DNA from: Peterkaempfera bronchialis
GTDB lineage: Bacteria > Actinomycetota > Actinomycetes > Streptomycetales > Streptomycetaceae
NCBI RefSeq assembly: GCF_003258605.2
Contig: NZ_CP031264.1
Location: forward strand, 2,790,001 to 2,854,000
Length of the DNA stretch: 64,000 nucleotides
Reading direction: 5' to 3'
Part shown: one piece after another, positions 8,842 through 17,366 of the stretch
How positions within the stretch are numbered: position 1 is the first letter of the stretch
Layout: each line of letters starts with the position of its first letter
Notes under the pieces: generated by a model
What the model was told of the DNA's origin: nothing
The model's database searches: none
What the model saw: the letters and a program-made list of their open reading frames with translations, nothing else
Position numbers and translations under genes: made by a program

Positions 8842-9984
8842 TCAGGAACTCCCCAGGGTTCCGAGGGTGACCTCGGCGGTATAGGCCCCGCCGTCGCGGG
8901 TGTAGCCGACCTTCACCCGGTCACCGGGCGACTTCGCGGCGAGCACCTGGGTGAGGGTGTCCGCGCTGTCGATGGTGGTGCCGCCGAGGCTGGTGATGAT
9001 GTCCCCGGCCCGGATGCCCGCCTTGGCCGCAGGCCCGCCGTGGGAGACCGCGACGACGGCCGCACCGACCGGCTGGAAGCCGGAGGGGCCGCCCAGCACG
9101 GTCCGTACGGTGACGCCGAGCGCGGCCCGCCCGCTGTTGGTGACCCGGCCGCTCTTGATCAGCTGGTCGGCGATCAGGGTGACGGCGGAGCTGGGGATGG
9201 CGAAGCCGATGCCGGGGGCGGCCCCGCCGCCCAGGTCCTGGTCGACGGCGGCCAGGGTGTTGATGCCGATCACCCGGCCGGCCAGGTCCGCCAGGGCGCC
9301 GCCGCTGTTGCCGGGGTTGATGGCGGCCGAGGTCTGCACCATGTTGGGGATGGTGGCGCCCGGCCCGCTGCCGCTGCTCGGCTCCGAGACGGTACGGCCG
9401 ACCGCCGAGACGATGCCCTGGGTGACGCTGCTGGAGAGGCCCAGCGGGTTGCCCATGGCCAGCACGATCTCGCCCACCTGGACCTTGGTGCTGTCGCCGA
9501 AGGTGGCCGGACGCAGCCCGGCGGGCGGGGTGCGCAGCCGGATCACGGCCAGGTCGCTCTGCGGGTAGCTGCCGACCAGGGTGGCGGCGAGCGCCTTCTC
9601 GCTGTTGGCCAGGGTGACCTTGAAGGTGGTGGCGCTGCCGACGACATGGGCGTTGGTGACGATGTCGCCCTGGTCGTCGTAGACGATGCCGCTGCCGAGC
9701 CCGCTCGGGGTCTCGATCTCCACCACGGACGGCAGGACCGCCTTGACCACCCGCTGGTAGTCGTTCTGCAACTGGTCGCCGCCGTCGCTCGGCGGCGCCG
9801 ACGCGGAGGCGGAGGGCAGGGCGCCCGGTACGCCGGAGGCCGCCCGGGTGCTGGTGGCGGCGGAGGTGCCGGGAGAGCTGCTGGTACACGCCGAGGCCGC
9901 CAGGGCGACAACGGCGGCGACGGCGGCGGCCACGGCGGGGGGCAGCAGCCGTGCGGAACGGGTGCGGCGCGGCGAGGTGTCCAC
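8842..9984 (-). CDS. HtrA/DegP-type trypsin-like serine protease with PDZ domain, probable lipoprotein
   Basis: Extracytoplasmic quality-control protease, 380 residues from the GTG at 9984. An N-terminal hydrophobic segment (residues 14-30) ends in LAASAC, a lipobox-like site with Cys33. The catalytic triad is His113 (TNAHVVG), Asp144 (SDLAVIRL) and Ser227 (GNSGGAL). A PDZ domain fills about 285-375 (GPAAKAGIRAGDIITSLGG). The open frame extends to 10086, but the extra 34 codons cover a lower-GC stretch and AAGG lies 8 bases before the GTG, so the shorter form is preferred. Confidence 0.9.
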   Translation of the reverse strand: MDTSPRRTRSARLLPPAVAAAVAAVVALAASACTSSSPGTSAATSTRAASGVPGALPSASASAPPSDGGDQLQNDYQRVVKAVLPSVVEIETPSGLGSGIVYDDQGDIVTNAHVVGSATTFKVTLANSEKALAATLVGSYPQSDLAVIRLRTPPAGLRPATFGDSTKVQVGEIVLAMGNPLGLSSSVTQGIVSAVGRTVSEPSSGSGPGATIPNMVQTSAAINPGNSGGALADLAGRVIGINTLAAVDQDLGGGAAPGIGFAIPSSAVTLIADQLIKSGRVTNSGRAALGVTVRTVLGGPSGFQPVGAAVVAVSHGGPAAKAGIRAGDIITSLGGTTIDSADTLTQVLAAKSPGDRVKVGYTRDGGAYTAEVTLGTLGSS

Positions 9985-10091
9985 GGGTGCGGCCTTCGGC
10001 TCGGGGAAGCGATGTCCGTTTTGAGTAGTTTGTCGGAAGCATCGCCCCGGCGGCACCTCGGCACGCCGCCGGGCACCACCGGACACCGCCG

Positions 10092-11279
10092 TCAGCCGCG
10101 CCCGGGTGAGCGCAGCAGCGCCCGTTTCAGCGGCGGCCCCCAGCGCCGCTCCACCAAACGGTGCACCAGCCAGGCAAGCAGCAGCATCCCGGCAGCCGTC
10201 GCGGCAAGGGTGGCGTGGGCGGAGAGCCCCAGCCGCCGGTGCAGCACCTCGATGACCACCCAGCCGAGGTGCTCATGCACCAGGTAGAAGGGGTAGGTGA
10301 GGGCACCGGCGACGGTGAGCCAGCGCCAGTCCGCCCGGTCCAGCCACCCCAGCGCCACCACGGCCACCGCCAGGTACCCGGCGGTGATCACGGCGGTCAC
10401 CACCCAGGCGGAGCGGTGGTGGAAGACCTCGGTGCCCGGCGGGCTGACCAGCCCCTGCACCGCCTGGTACTGGCCGAGGCCCCAGCTCATGGCGACGATC
10501 GCCCAGAGGGTGGGATTGCCGCCGAACCGGTGCACCAGGTAGAGCGCCAGCCCGCCGATGAAGAACGGCGCGTACTGGGGCATCACCACCAGGTCCACGG
10601 CGGGCAGCCGCATCCCGGCCGCCAGCACCGAGGCGACCAGCCAGACGGCGCAGAAGGCCACCGAGCGGCGGTAGGTCACGCCCTTCCACACCACCAGGGC
10701 GAAGAGCAGGTAGAAGCGGGCCTCCACCCAGAGCGTCCAGCACACCCCGAGCACCCGGCCGGACCCCATCGGCTGCTGCATCATCGTCAGATTGACCAGC
10801 ACCTCCGGCAGCGGCAGCGGCTGGGCGACCACCGGCCGCAGTGCGAGCACGGCGGTGATCAGCAGGACGGCGAACCAGTACGCCGGGTAGAGCCGGGAGA
10901 CCCGGGAGGCGAAGAACTCCTTGACGGTCCGGCCCCAGGAGGACATGCAGATCACAAAGCCGCTGATCACAAAGAAGACCTGCACCCCCAGGCAGCCGTA
11001 GGAGAAGGCGCCGTGCAGCGTGGGGAAGAGCGTTGCGGGCGACTGCCCCCATGCCTGCTGGACGGGGCCGCCGCGCCCGCCGTAGTGGTACGCGCAGACC
11101 ATCAGCGCGGCCACCAGCCGCAGCCCGTCCAGCGCCCGCAGCCGCCCGCCCCGACGGGCGGGGCGGGCCGGGCGGGCCGGGCGGGCCGGGTCGGCCGGGC
11201 GGCCGATCGGGGTCGTCTGCGCCGGCAGGTCGCTGACCGTCGGTATCACGAGCGGTGACTCCTGACTGCTGCTGCTCAT
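10092..11279 (-). CDS. Membrane acyltransferase, acyltransferase-3 family
   Basis: Integral membrane O-acyltransferase likely to decorate a surface glycan or other extracellular sugar, 395 residues. After a cytoplasmic stretch with RPARPARPAR repeats come about ten membrane helices. The family landmarks are visible: RALDGLRLVAALMVCAYHY with the essential His near residue 65, FFVISGFVI, and SRLYPAYW. It lies 48 bases after the polysialyltransferase-like gene on the same strand, so co-transcription with the 13780-11328 pair is likely. The actual acceptor cannot be read from sequence. Confidence 0.85.
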   Translation of the reverse strand: MSSSSQESPLVIPTVSDLPAQTTPIGRPADPARPARPARPARRGGRLRALDGLRLVAALMVCAYHYGGRGGPVQQAWGQSPATLFPTLHGAFSYGCLGVQVFFVISGFVICMSSWGRTVKEFFASRVSRLYPAYWFAVLLITAVLALRPVVAQPLPLPEVLVNLTMMQQPMGSGRVLGVCWTLWVEARFYLLFALVVWKGVTYRRSVAFCAVWLVASVLAAGMRLPAVDLVVMPQYAPFFIGGLALYLVHRFGGNPTLWAIVAMSWGLGQYQAVQGLVSPPGTEVFHHRSAWVVTAVITAGYLAVAVVALGWLDRADWRWLTVAGALTYPFYLVHEHLGWVVIEVLHRRLGLSAHATLAATAAGMLLLAWLVHRLVERRWGPPLKRALLRSPGRG

Positions 11280-11327
11280 ATGGAGCGCCGGTACGGGTGC
11301 GGGTAAGGAGCGGCCGGGCCGCCCTGG

Positions 11328-12812
11328 TCAGCGGCCCGGGTCCAGCCGGGTACGGGCGCCGCGCACCACCCGGCGCACCAGGGGGGACTTCCGCAGCAGC
11401 CGGGCACCGGCCGGCACCCCTCCGGCGAGGCCGCCGGGCAGCCCGCCGGGCAGGCCCAGCGCGGTCAGCCGGCGGCGCTTGAAGTAGCGGGCGGTGTCGG
11501 GGCCGTAGTGGCTGTGCAGCCACCCGGCGGCCTCGTCGGCGAGGTGCGGGTAGGCCTTGCCCTGCATGCAGTAGCCGACTGCGGTGACCAGCGGGGCCAG
11601 CCGGTCGTCGATGTCGGCCGGGTCCAGGGCGGGCGGTGCCACCGTGAAGCCCGGCGCCTCCAGGTCCGGCAGCAGCGCGTCCACCACGGTCACCGGGATG
11701 CGGTTGCTGTTCTCGTACGGGGCCAGGCGCTCCAGCAGCAGTCCGGTGCCGACCCGGGCCGCCGGGATGCCGTACAGGGCGGAGGCGGTGAGCAGCGCGG
11801 TGGAGAAGCAGCCGACCACCAGCGCCGGGCGCAGCCGCTCGAAGAGGGTCTCGGCGAGCACCGGGGCGTCCAGCACGCGCAGATCGACCCCGGCGTCGGC
11901 GGCGGCCTTCTCCATGGCGGAGGAGAGCGCGCTGGGGGCGCTGGGGTGGGGTTTGAAGACGATGTCGGTGATCCCGGCGGCGACCGCGCCGCGCACCATC
12001 CGGGCGTGCAGCTCCTCCTCCTCGGCGGCGCTGATCAGCCCCAGCGCGGAGAGGTACTGGCCGAGCAGCAGGGCGCAGCCGGGCTCCGCCGAGCCGTTGC
12101 CGTGGCCGTCGCCGTCGCCGTCGGGGTGCGATACGGCCCCGACGGCGGCCAGCACCCCGAGGAAGGCCCCGGTGTCCACCGGCTGCGGCGGCACGCCGTA
12201 CTCGGAGAGCAGCAGCGGACGCAGCCCGGGCACCAGGTCCAGGTGGAGCAGCCGCCGGATGCGGCCGTGCAGCAGGTACGGCAGGGCGTTGCGGGTGGGG
12301 CCGTAGCTCATCAGGCCGTCGGCGTAGACATGCACCGGGCCCTCGTCGAAGATCGCGGTGATCGCGCGGGCCGGGTTGACCTGGATGGACTCCACGGCGA
12401 GTTCGATCCTGGCGTCGCCCAGCCCCCAGCTCTGCCGCAGCAGCCGTTGCAGGATGGGGACGTCCTCGGGCCGGGGCCGCCAGCCGCTGGGGTGGTACGG
12501 CTCGATCTCCTCGTTCCAGGAGCGGACCTCGTCGAAGCGGTCGCGCAGCGCGGCGAAGGAGTCGGTGCGGTCCAGCGGTACCGCGTGCTCCGGGACGGCG
12601 GCGTTGTTGCAGACCAGCAGGATGCGGCGGTGGTCGGACCGGGGGCCGAAGAGCCCGGTGTCCAGCGCCGCGCAGACGGTGGCCGCGCCGTACAGGGTGG
12701 AGGCGGCGAAGATCTGCACGGTGGCGGCGCCGGGACGGCCGGCGGGCTTGCTGCTCACGGCGGGGTGGTTCTCCTTCGGGAGGCCGGTGGCCGGAAAGAC
12801 GGCGGCGGTCAT
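11328..12812 (-). CDS. Alpha-2,8-polysialyltransferase-like protein
   Basis: Probable glycosyltransferase that polymerises or adds a nonulosonic acid, 494 residues. It carries the two motifs shared by bacterial sialyltransferases: the D/E-D/E-G motif as FDEGPVHVYADG (residues 155-166) and the HP motif as FKPHPSAPSAL (287-297). A later SCFSTALLTASALYGIP stretch fits the GT-B C-terminal half. The C-terminus is basic (RRVVRGARTR), which would suit membrane association. The ATG overlaps the GT2 stop (ATGA). The nonulosonic acid genes at 14162-18463 are divergent from it. Donor (sialic acid, Kdn or another) is unknown. Confidence 0.75.
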   Translation of the reverse strand: MTAAVFPATGLPKENHPAVSSKPAGRPGAATVQIFAASTLYGAATVCAALDTGLFGPRSDHRRILLVCNNAAVPEHAVPLDRTDSFAALRDRFDEVRSWNEEIEPYHPSGWRPRPEDVPILQRLLRQSWGLGDARIELAVESIQVNPARAITAIFDEGPVHVYADGLMSYGPTRNALPYLLHGRIRRLLHLDLVPGLRPLLLSEYGVPPQPVDTGAFLGVLAAVGAVSHPDGDGDGHGNGSAEPGCALLLGQYLSALGLISAAEEEELHARMVRGAVAAGITDIVFKPHPSAPSALSSAMEKAAADAGVDLRVLDAPVLAETLFERLRPALVVGCFSTALLTASALYGIPAARVGTGLLLERLAPYENSNRIPVTVVDALLPDLEAPGFTVAPPALDPADIDDRLAPLVTAVGYCMQGKAYPHLADEAAGWLHSHYGPDTARYFKRRRLTALGLPGGLPGGLAGGVPAGARLLRKSPLVRRVVRGARTRLDPGR

Positions 12813-13780
12813 CGGGCGACCACTGCGGTCAGGCCGCCGCGCAGCCGGCGGATCGTCGCGGCCCGGTCGGAGTCCATGGCGGCGACCGCCTCGTCCAGGT
12901 GGTCCTGCGGCAGCCGGCGCAGCGCGTCGGCGCAGAGCGTCCGCATGGTGCGGGCCACTCCCCGCTGGAGCCGGTCGGCGTTGCGCCGGTGGTGGACCAT
13001 CACCGCCAGATAGGTGCGGACGGCCTTGGGCAGCAGCAGTTCCGCCTCCGGGTCCTCGGCCAGCTCCTTCAGCAGCCGGTCGAACGCCGGGACGAAGTCC
13101 AGTTGCCGGACGTCGCCGATCTGGGTGAGCGAGGTGGCCACCGCACGCCGGTAGAAGACGCCGCGCAGTCCGGTGACCGCATAGGTGCCGGCGTGCCGGT
13201 GCAGTCGCCATATCCACGGCCGGTCCTCGGCGGTGTGCAGGTCCTCGTCGAAGTGCAGCAGTCCGCCGTCCAGCAGCCGCCGGTGGTAGATCCCGGCCCA
13301 GGAGTAGGGGTAGTCGACCATGGTGCTGCGGTCTGCGGGCAGGATGCTCTCCCGGGGGCTCAGCACCTCGTCCCGGCGGGCCTCGGGCGCCCGGTGGATC
13401 TCCCGGCTGCTGCCGGTGCAGCGGACGTGGTCGGTGCGGACGAAGTCGCAGCCGAACCCCTCGATCGCGTCAAGCAGCCTCGGCAGATAGCCGGGGGCGA
13501 ACCAGTCGTCGCCGTCCAGGAAGGTGAGGTAGCGTCCGCCGACCTCGGCCATGCCGGTGTTGCGAGTCGCGGAGATGCCCCGGTTGCGCTCGTGCCGGAT
13601 CAGCCGCACACGCGGCCGGTCCCGGCCCCAGGACTCCAGCAGCTCAGAGGTGCCGTCCGTCGAGCCGTCGTCGACCAGGATGAACTCGAAATCGGACCGG
13701 GCATTGGCGGCCAGGCTGCGCAGTGCGTCGGGCGCATAGGCCCGCACATTGTAGAAGGGGACGACAACCGACAGCTTCAC
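12809..13780 (-). CDS. GT2 family glycosyltransferase
   Basis: Inverting GT-A glycosyltransferase, 323 residues, cytoplasmic. VKLSVVVPFYN opens the fold, FILVDDGSTDGT is the nucleotide-binding region and FLDGDDWF is the DXD-type metal site (about residues 87-94). A C-terminal helical part (residues 230-323) is typical of capsule GT2 enzymes. The GTG at 13780 is preceded by GGAG at 8 bases. The stop overlaps the start of the polysialyltransferase-like gene, making a two-gene translational unit. Confidence 0.85.
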   Translation of the reverse strand: MKLSVVVPFYNVRAYAPDALRSLAANARSDFEFILVDDGSTDGTSELLESWGRDRPRVRLIRHERNRGISATRNTGMAEVGGRYLTFLDGDDWFAPGYLPRLLDAIEGFGCDFVRTDHVRCTGSSREIHRAPEARRDEVLSPRESILPADRSTMVDYPYSWAGIYHRRLLDGGLLHFDEDLHTAEDRPWIWRLHRHAGTYAVTGLRGVFYRRAVATSLTQIGDVRQLDFVPAFDRLLKELAEDPEAELLLPKAVRTYLAVMVHHRRNADRLQRGVARTMRTLCADALRRLPQDHLDEAVAAMDSDRAATIRRLRGGLTAVVAR

Positions 13781-14102
13781 GTGTATTCGCTCCAGCAGGC
13801 CCGCGGACGCCTGCGCGTCGCGATCGGGTACGGATGATTCCGGGGATTCCCGAGGCGGTCGCGCGGCTGTGGCGGAATTCCCGCCCGCTCCCCTGCGGAC
13901 CCGGTCCTTCGCGGACTCTACCTGCCGTCGCACACCAGGCGGAAGCCCCGTCCGGGGCGGGCTCCGACGCCACCTCCCGTTGGTCCGGAGTTCACCGGGG
14001 GACAGGTTTCCCCTCCCCTGCGATTCATCTTTTCCAGGTAATCGCACGGGCTTGTTCACCGATCGGTCACCCCGCATTTCATGGATCGTCTCCGCAATGC
14101 CC

Positions 14103-14131
14103 TTCGACTGCCATGGCGGGGTCCCTATGCT
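14103..14131 (+). promoter_or_regulatory. Probable promoter of the nonulosonic acid operon
   Basis: TTCGAC (14103-14108), a 17-base spacer and TATGCT (14126-14131), 30 bases before the ATG at 14162. The -10 fits TANNNT well; the -35 is a weak match. The rest of 13781-14161 shows no other element I could name. Confidence 0.5.
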
Positions 14132-14161
14132 CACCGGGTCGAACAGAATCCGGAGCACTCA

Positions 14162-15508
14162 ATGCGTATCGATGTCCTGGCCGATTCGGACACCCGCTGG
14201 AAATGGGGCGCCCTGCTGGCCGGACAGCTCTGCCCCGAGGGCGGCGCCGAGGTGCACGCACATCTGCTGCGCGGCCGGGCGACCCCGACCGGGCGTCAGC
14301 TGGCCGAGGTGGGCGTGGTGCCCGCCTCGCTGCGGGAGACCACCGTCGCCGACTTCCTCGCCGGGGCCGGGACCGGGACCGGGACCGAAGCCGCAGCGGG
14401 GGCCGGGGCCGAGACCGGGCCCGGTGAGGCCGATGTGGTGGTCCTCGCCCTGGTCGGCGGGGGTGTGCAGGCGCTGCTGCACGGACTGGCCCGCGCCTGG
14501 CACGGCCGCCCGCGCCGTCCGGTGCTGGTCACCGGGTATGTCGGCGTCGTCTACGAGAAGGTGGCGGACGGCCTGCTGCTGCGGGCCGGTGCCGATGTGG
14601 TGCTGGCCAACAGCGCCTTCGACGCGCGGCGGTTCCGCGACCTGTACGGGCCGCTGGGCATCGACACCGGCAGTGTGGTCCGCGCCGCGCTGCCGTTCCT
14701 CGCCGGGGACGTGGACCGCTACCGGCCGTCCGAGAACCGGCCGTTCACCGTCTGCTTCGCCGCCCAGCCCTCCGTACCGGAGCCGCGCGACGCCCGGCTG
14801 CACCTGCTGGAGCGCTGCGCCCGCCATGCCGAGCTGCACCCCGAGCGCCGGGTGCTGGTGAAGCTGCGCAGCCGCCCGGGTGAGCACACCACCCACCTGG
14901 AGGAGCACCCCTACCAGCGGCTGGTGGCCCGGCTGGGGCGTCCGCTGCCGGTCAACTGCGAGCTGGTGTACGGGAACATGGGCGACATCCTGGACCGCAC
15001 CGACCTGCTGGTCACGGTGAGCTCCACGGCCGCGCTGGAGTCGCTGCGCCGGGGCATCCCCACGGCGGTGCTCCGCGACGCCGGGGTGCGCGAGTCGCTC
15101 GGCAACCACTACTTCACCGGCTCCGGCTGCATCGCCTCCTGGGACCAGCTGGACGCAGGCCATCTGCCCGCCGCCGACCCGGAGTGGCTGCGCGACCAGG
15201 GCGTGGACGACCCGGCGCCGTACGAGGGCCTGCGCAAGCGGGTCGCCGAGCTGCGCGGGCTGCCCGCACTGCCGCCGCCGACCCCCTACTACACGCCCGG
15301 GAACGCCCCCGCCTACCTGCCCGGCATCCTCGCCCGCTACGGCCTGGCATCCGACGGCACCCCGCTGCCCACCGCCGCCAGCACCGCCGGAGGCGCGGCG
15401 GGGCCGCGCCGGGCGGTCCGCCGGGTGCTGGCGCAGGGCGCGCGCGGCGCCTACCGGATGGGCGTGCAGCATGTCGCCCCGGCGATCCGCCGCTGGGGGC
15501 AGCTGTGA
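14162..15508 (+). CDS. Putative GT-B glycosyltransferase (DUF6716-like)
   Basis: First gene of the plus-strand nonulosonic acid operon, 448 residues. I recognise it as a protein that commonly accompanies neuA/neuB in Streptomyces and is annotated as a putative glycosyltransferase. Visible pieces that support a GT-B fold are LVTGYVGVVYEKVADGLLLR with VVLANSAFDARRF in the N-terminal half, and LVTVSSTAALESLRRGIPTA near residues 280-300, the nucleotide-sugar face. A (GT)n/GA-rich loop sits near residue 65. CGGAG lies before the ATG. Substrate unknown. Confidence 0.65.
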   Translation: MRIDVLADSDTRWKWGALLAGQLCPEGGAEVHAHLLRGRATPTGRQLAEVGVVPASLRETTVADFLAGAGTGTGTEAAAGAGAETGPGEADVVVLALVGGGVQALLHGLARAWHGRPRRPVLVTGYVGVVYEKVADGLLLRAGADVVLANSAFDARRFRDLYGPLGIDTGSVVRAALPFLAGDVDRYRPSENRPFTVCFAAQPSVPEPRDARLHLLERCARHAELHPERRVLVKLRSRPGEHTTHLEEHPYQRLVARLGRPLPVNCELVYGNMGDILDRTDLLVTVSSTAALESLRRGIPTAVLRDAGVRESLGNHYFTGSGCIASWDQLDAGHLPAADPEWLRDQGVDDPAPYEGLRKRVAELRGLPALPPPTPYYTPGNAPAYLPGILARYGLASDGTPLPTAASTAGGAAGPRRAVRRVLAQGARGAYRMGVQHVAPAIRRWGQL

Positions 15509-15591
15509 CCATCCGCCACGCCGGACCCCCGCACTCCGGACCCCCGCACTCCGAGCCCATCCGCCCCCGACCCGCTGCGGAGCCCCCGACC

Positions 15592-16578
15592 ATGACCCGA
15601 CCCGTCCCCCGCGTCGTCGCCGTCGTCCCGGCCCGGGGCGGCTCCAAAGGCGTCCCCGGCAAGAACCTCGCCCCGGTGGGCGGCGTCCCGCTGGTCGTCC
15701 GCGCCATCCGGGCCTGCCTGGCCGCGCCCGGCGTCGACCTGGTGGCCGTCTCCACCGACGACGACGCCATCGCGGCGGCAGCGGTGGCGGCCGGCGCCGC
15801 CGTGGTCCGCCGCCCGGCGGCGCTCTCCGGCGACACCGCGTCCAGCGAGTCCGCGCTGCTGCACGCGCTGGACGAGCTGGCCGAGCGGCACGGCGGCCCG
15901 GCCGAGGTGGCGCTGATGGTGCAGTGCACCTCCCCGTTCCTCACCCCCGGCGAGATCGGCGCGCTGGTCGCCGCCGTGGTCGAACAGGGCGCCGACACCG
16001 CCTTCACCGCAGCGCCGTTCCACGGCTTCCTGTGGCGGGCCGAGCAGCCGTCCGAGCAGCCGTCCGGGCAGCCGTCCGAGCCGGGGCCCGGCCACCGCCC
16101 GTACGGCGCCGTCGGTGTCAACCACGACAGCCGGACCCGCCCGCGCCGCCAGGACCGGCCCGAGGACCTGCTGGAGACCGGAGCCGCGTACGCCATGCGC
16201 ATCGACGGCTTCCGCGCGGCCGGGCACCGCTTCTTCGGGCGGGTCACCCCGGTCCGCACCGACCCGGCACGGGTGCTGGAGATCGACGAACCCGCCGACC
16301 TGGCGCGGGCCCGCGCCCTGGCCCCCGTGGTCGAACGCCCCGCGCCGCCCCCGCCCCCCATCCCGCCGTCCCCCATCCCGCCGTCCCCCATCCCGCCGTC
16401 CCCCACCCCGCCGCCCTCGCGGCACCGCACAGCCCCGTCGAAAGGAAACACCTCCCCATGGCCAGCAACCGCACCCGCACCCTCGGCGACCGCCAGGTGG
16501 GCCCGGGCCGACCCGTCTATGTGGTGGGCGAGATCGGGATCAACCACAACGGCGAGCTGGAGAACGCGCTGGCGCTGA
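15592..16578 (+). CDS. neuA: Acylneuraminate/nonulosonate cytidylyltransferase (NeuA-like)
   Basis: Activates a nine-carbon sugar acid (sialic acid, Kdn or similar) with CTP to the CMP-sugar; cytoplasmic, 328 residues. VVPARGGSKGVPGKN (9-23) is the nucleotide-binding signature, MVQCTSPFLTP and the late EIDEPADLARA complete the fold. The ATG at 15592 has GCGGAG upstream; a GTG at 15505 overlapping the previous stop is an alternative. The tail contains four 15-bp repeats coding IPPSP and the frame runs 121 bases into neuB. Third-position GC stays high to about 16425, so the tail may be genuine although the final 40 codons look unselected. Confidence 0.82.
   Translation: MTRPVPRVVAVVPARGGSKGVPGKNLAPVGGVPLVVRAIRACLAAPGVDLVAVSTDDDAIAAAAVAAGAAVVRRPAALSGDTASSESALLHALDELAERHGGPAEVALMVQCTSPFLTPGEIGALVAAVVEQGADTAFTAAPFHGFLWRAEQPSEQPSGQPSEPGPGHRPYGAVGVNHDSRTRPRRQDRPEDLLETGAAYAMRIDGFRAAGHRFFGRVTPVRTDPARVLEIDEPADLARARALAPVVERPAPPPPPIPPSPIPPSPIPPSPTPPPSRHRTAPSKGNTSPWPATAPAPSATARWARADPSMWWARSGSTTTASWRTRWR
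16356..16415 (+). repeat. 15-bp tandem repeat in the neuA tail
   Basis: Three identical units ccccatcccgccgtc (16356-16400) and a fourth with two changes (16401-16415). In the neuA frame they encode a Pro-rich pentapeptide (IPPSP). All three frames are open here. Confidence 0.9.
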
Positions 16579-17366
16579 TCGACGCCGCCGCCGAGGCCGG
16601 CTGCGACGCCGTCAAGTTCCAGAAGCGCACCCCGGAGATCTGCACCCCCCGCGACCAGTGGGCGGTCGAGCGGGACACCCCCTGGGGCCGGATGACCTAC
16701 ATCGACTACCGGCACCGGGTGGAGTTCGGCGAGGCCGAGTACGCCGCCATCGACACCCACTGCCGCAAGCGCGGCATCGACTGGTTCGCCTCCCCCTGGG
16801 ACGTGCCCTCCGTGGAGTTCCTGGAGAAGTTCGACCTGCCCGCCCACAAGGTCGCCTCGGCCTGTCTCACCGACGACGACCTGCTGCGGGCACTGCGGGC
16901 CACCGGCCGCACCGTGATCATGTCGACCGGGATGTCGACGCCCCGTCAGATACGCCACGCGGTGGAGGTGCTGGGCAGCGAGAACACCCTGCTCTGCCAC
17001 ACCACCAGCACCTACCCGGCGCCCGCCGAGGAGCTCAACCTGCGGATGCTGGACACCCTGGGCCGCGAGTACCCGAACATCCCGATCGGCTACTCCGGCC
17101 ACGAGATCGGCCTTCAGACCACCCTCGCCGCAGTGGCGCTGGGCGCCGTCTTCGTGGAGCGCCACATCACCCTGGACCGCGCCATGTGGGGCTCGGACCA
17201 GGCCGCCTCGGTCGAGCCGCAGGGCCTCCAGCGGCTGGTCCGCGACATCCGGGTGATCGAGCAGGCGCTCGGCGACGGCGTGAAGAAGGTCTACGAGGGC
17301 GAGCTGGCCGCCATGAAGAAGCTGCGCCGCGTCCGGGGCGCCGCCGAGGAGGTCGTCCCCGCGTGA
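16458..17366 (+). CDS. neuB: N-acetylneuraminate/Kdn synthase family protein (NeuB-like, TIM barrel only)
   Basis: Condenses phosphoenolpyruvate with a hexose (ManNAc or mannose) to a nonulosonic acid, 302 residues. GEIGINHNGELENALALID, DAVKFQKRTPE, FASPWDVPSVEFLEKF, IGYSGHEIGL and HITLDRAMWGSDQAASVEP are the barrel motifs with metal and PEP ligands. Usual NeuB proteins of about 340-350 residues carry a C-terminal SAF/antifreeze-like domain; this protein ends where that domain would begin. AAAGGAAA precedes the ATG at 16458. The next gene overlaps its stop (GTGA). Confidence 0.88.
   Translation: MASNRTRTLGDRQVGPGRPVYVVGEIGINHNGELENALALIDAAAEAGCDAVKFQKRTPEICTPRDQWAVERDTPWGRMTYIDYRHRVEFGEAEYAAIDTHCRKRGIDWFASPWDVPSVEFLEKFDLPAHKVASACLTDDDLLRALRATGRTVIMSTGMSTPRQIRHAVEVLGSENTLLCHTTSTYPAPAEELNLRMLDTLGREYPNIPIGYSGHEIGLQTTLAAVALGAVFVERHITLDRAMWGSDQAASVEPQGLQRLVRDIRVIEQALGDGVKKVYEGELAAMKKLRRVRGAAEEVVPA

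Noticed and set aside
9985-10086. 34-codon N-terminal extension of the HtrA-type protease
   Set aside because: It would place a lower-GC, promoter-like stretch inside the gene and put the signal segment far from the N-terminus.
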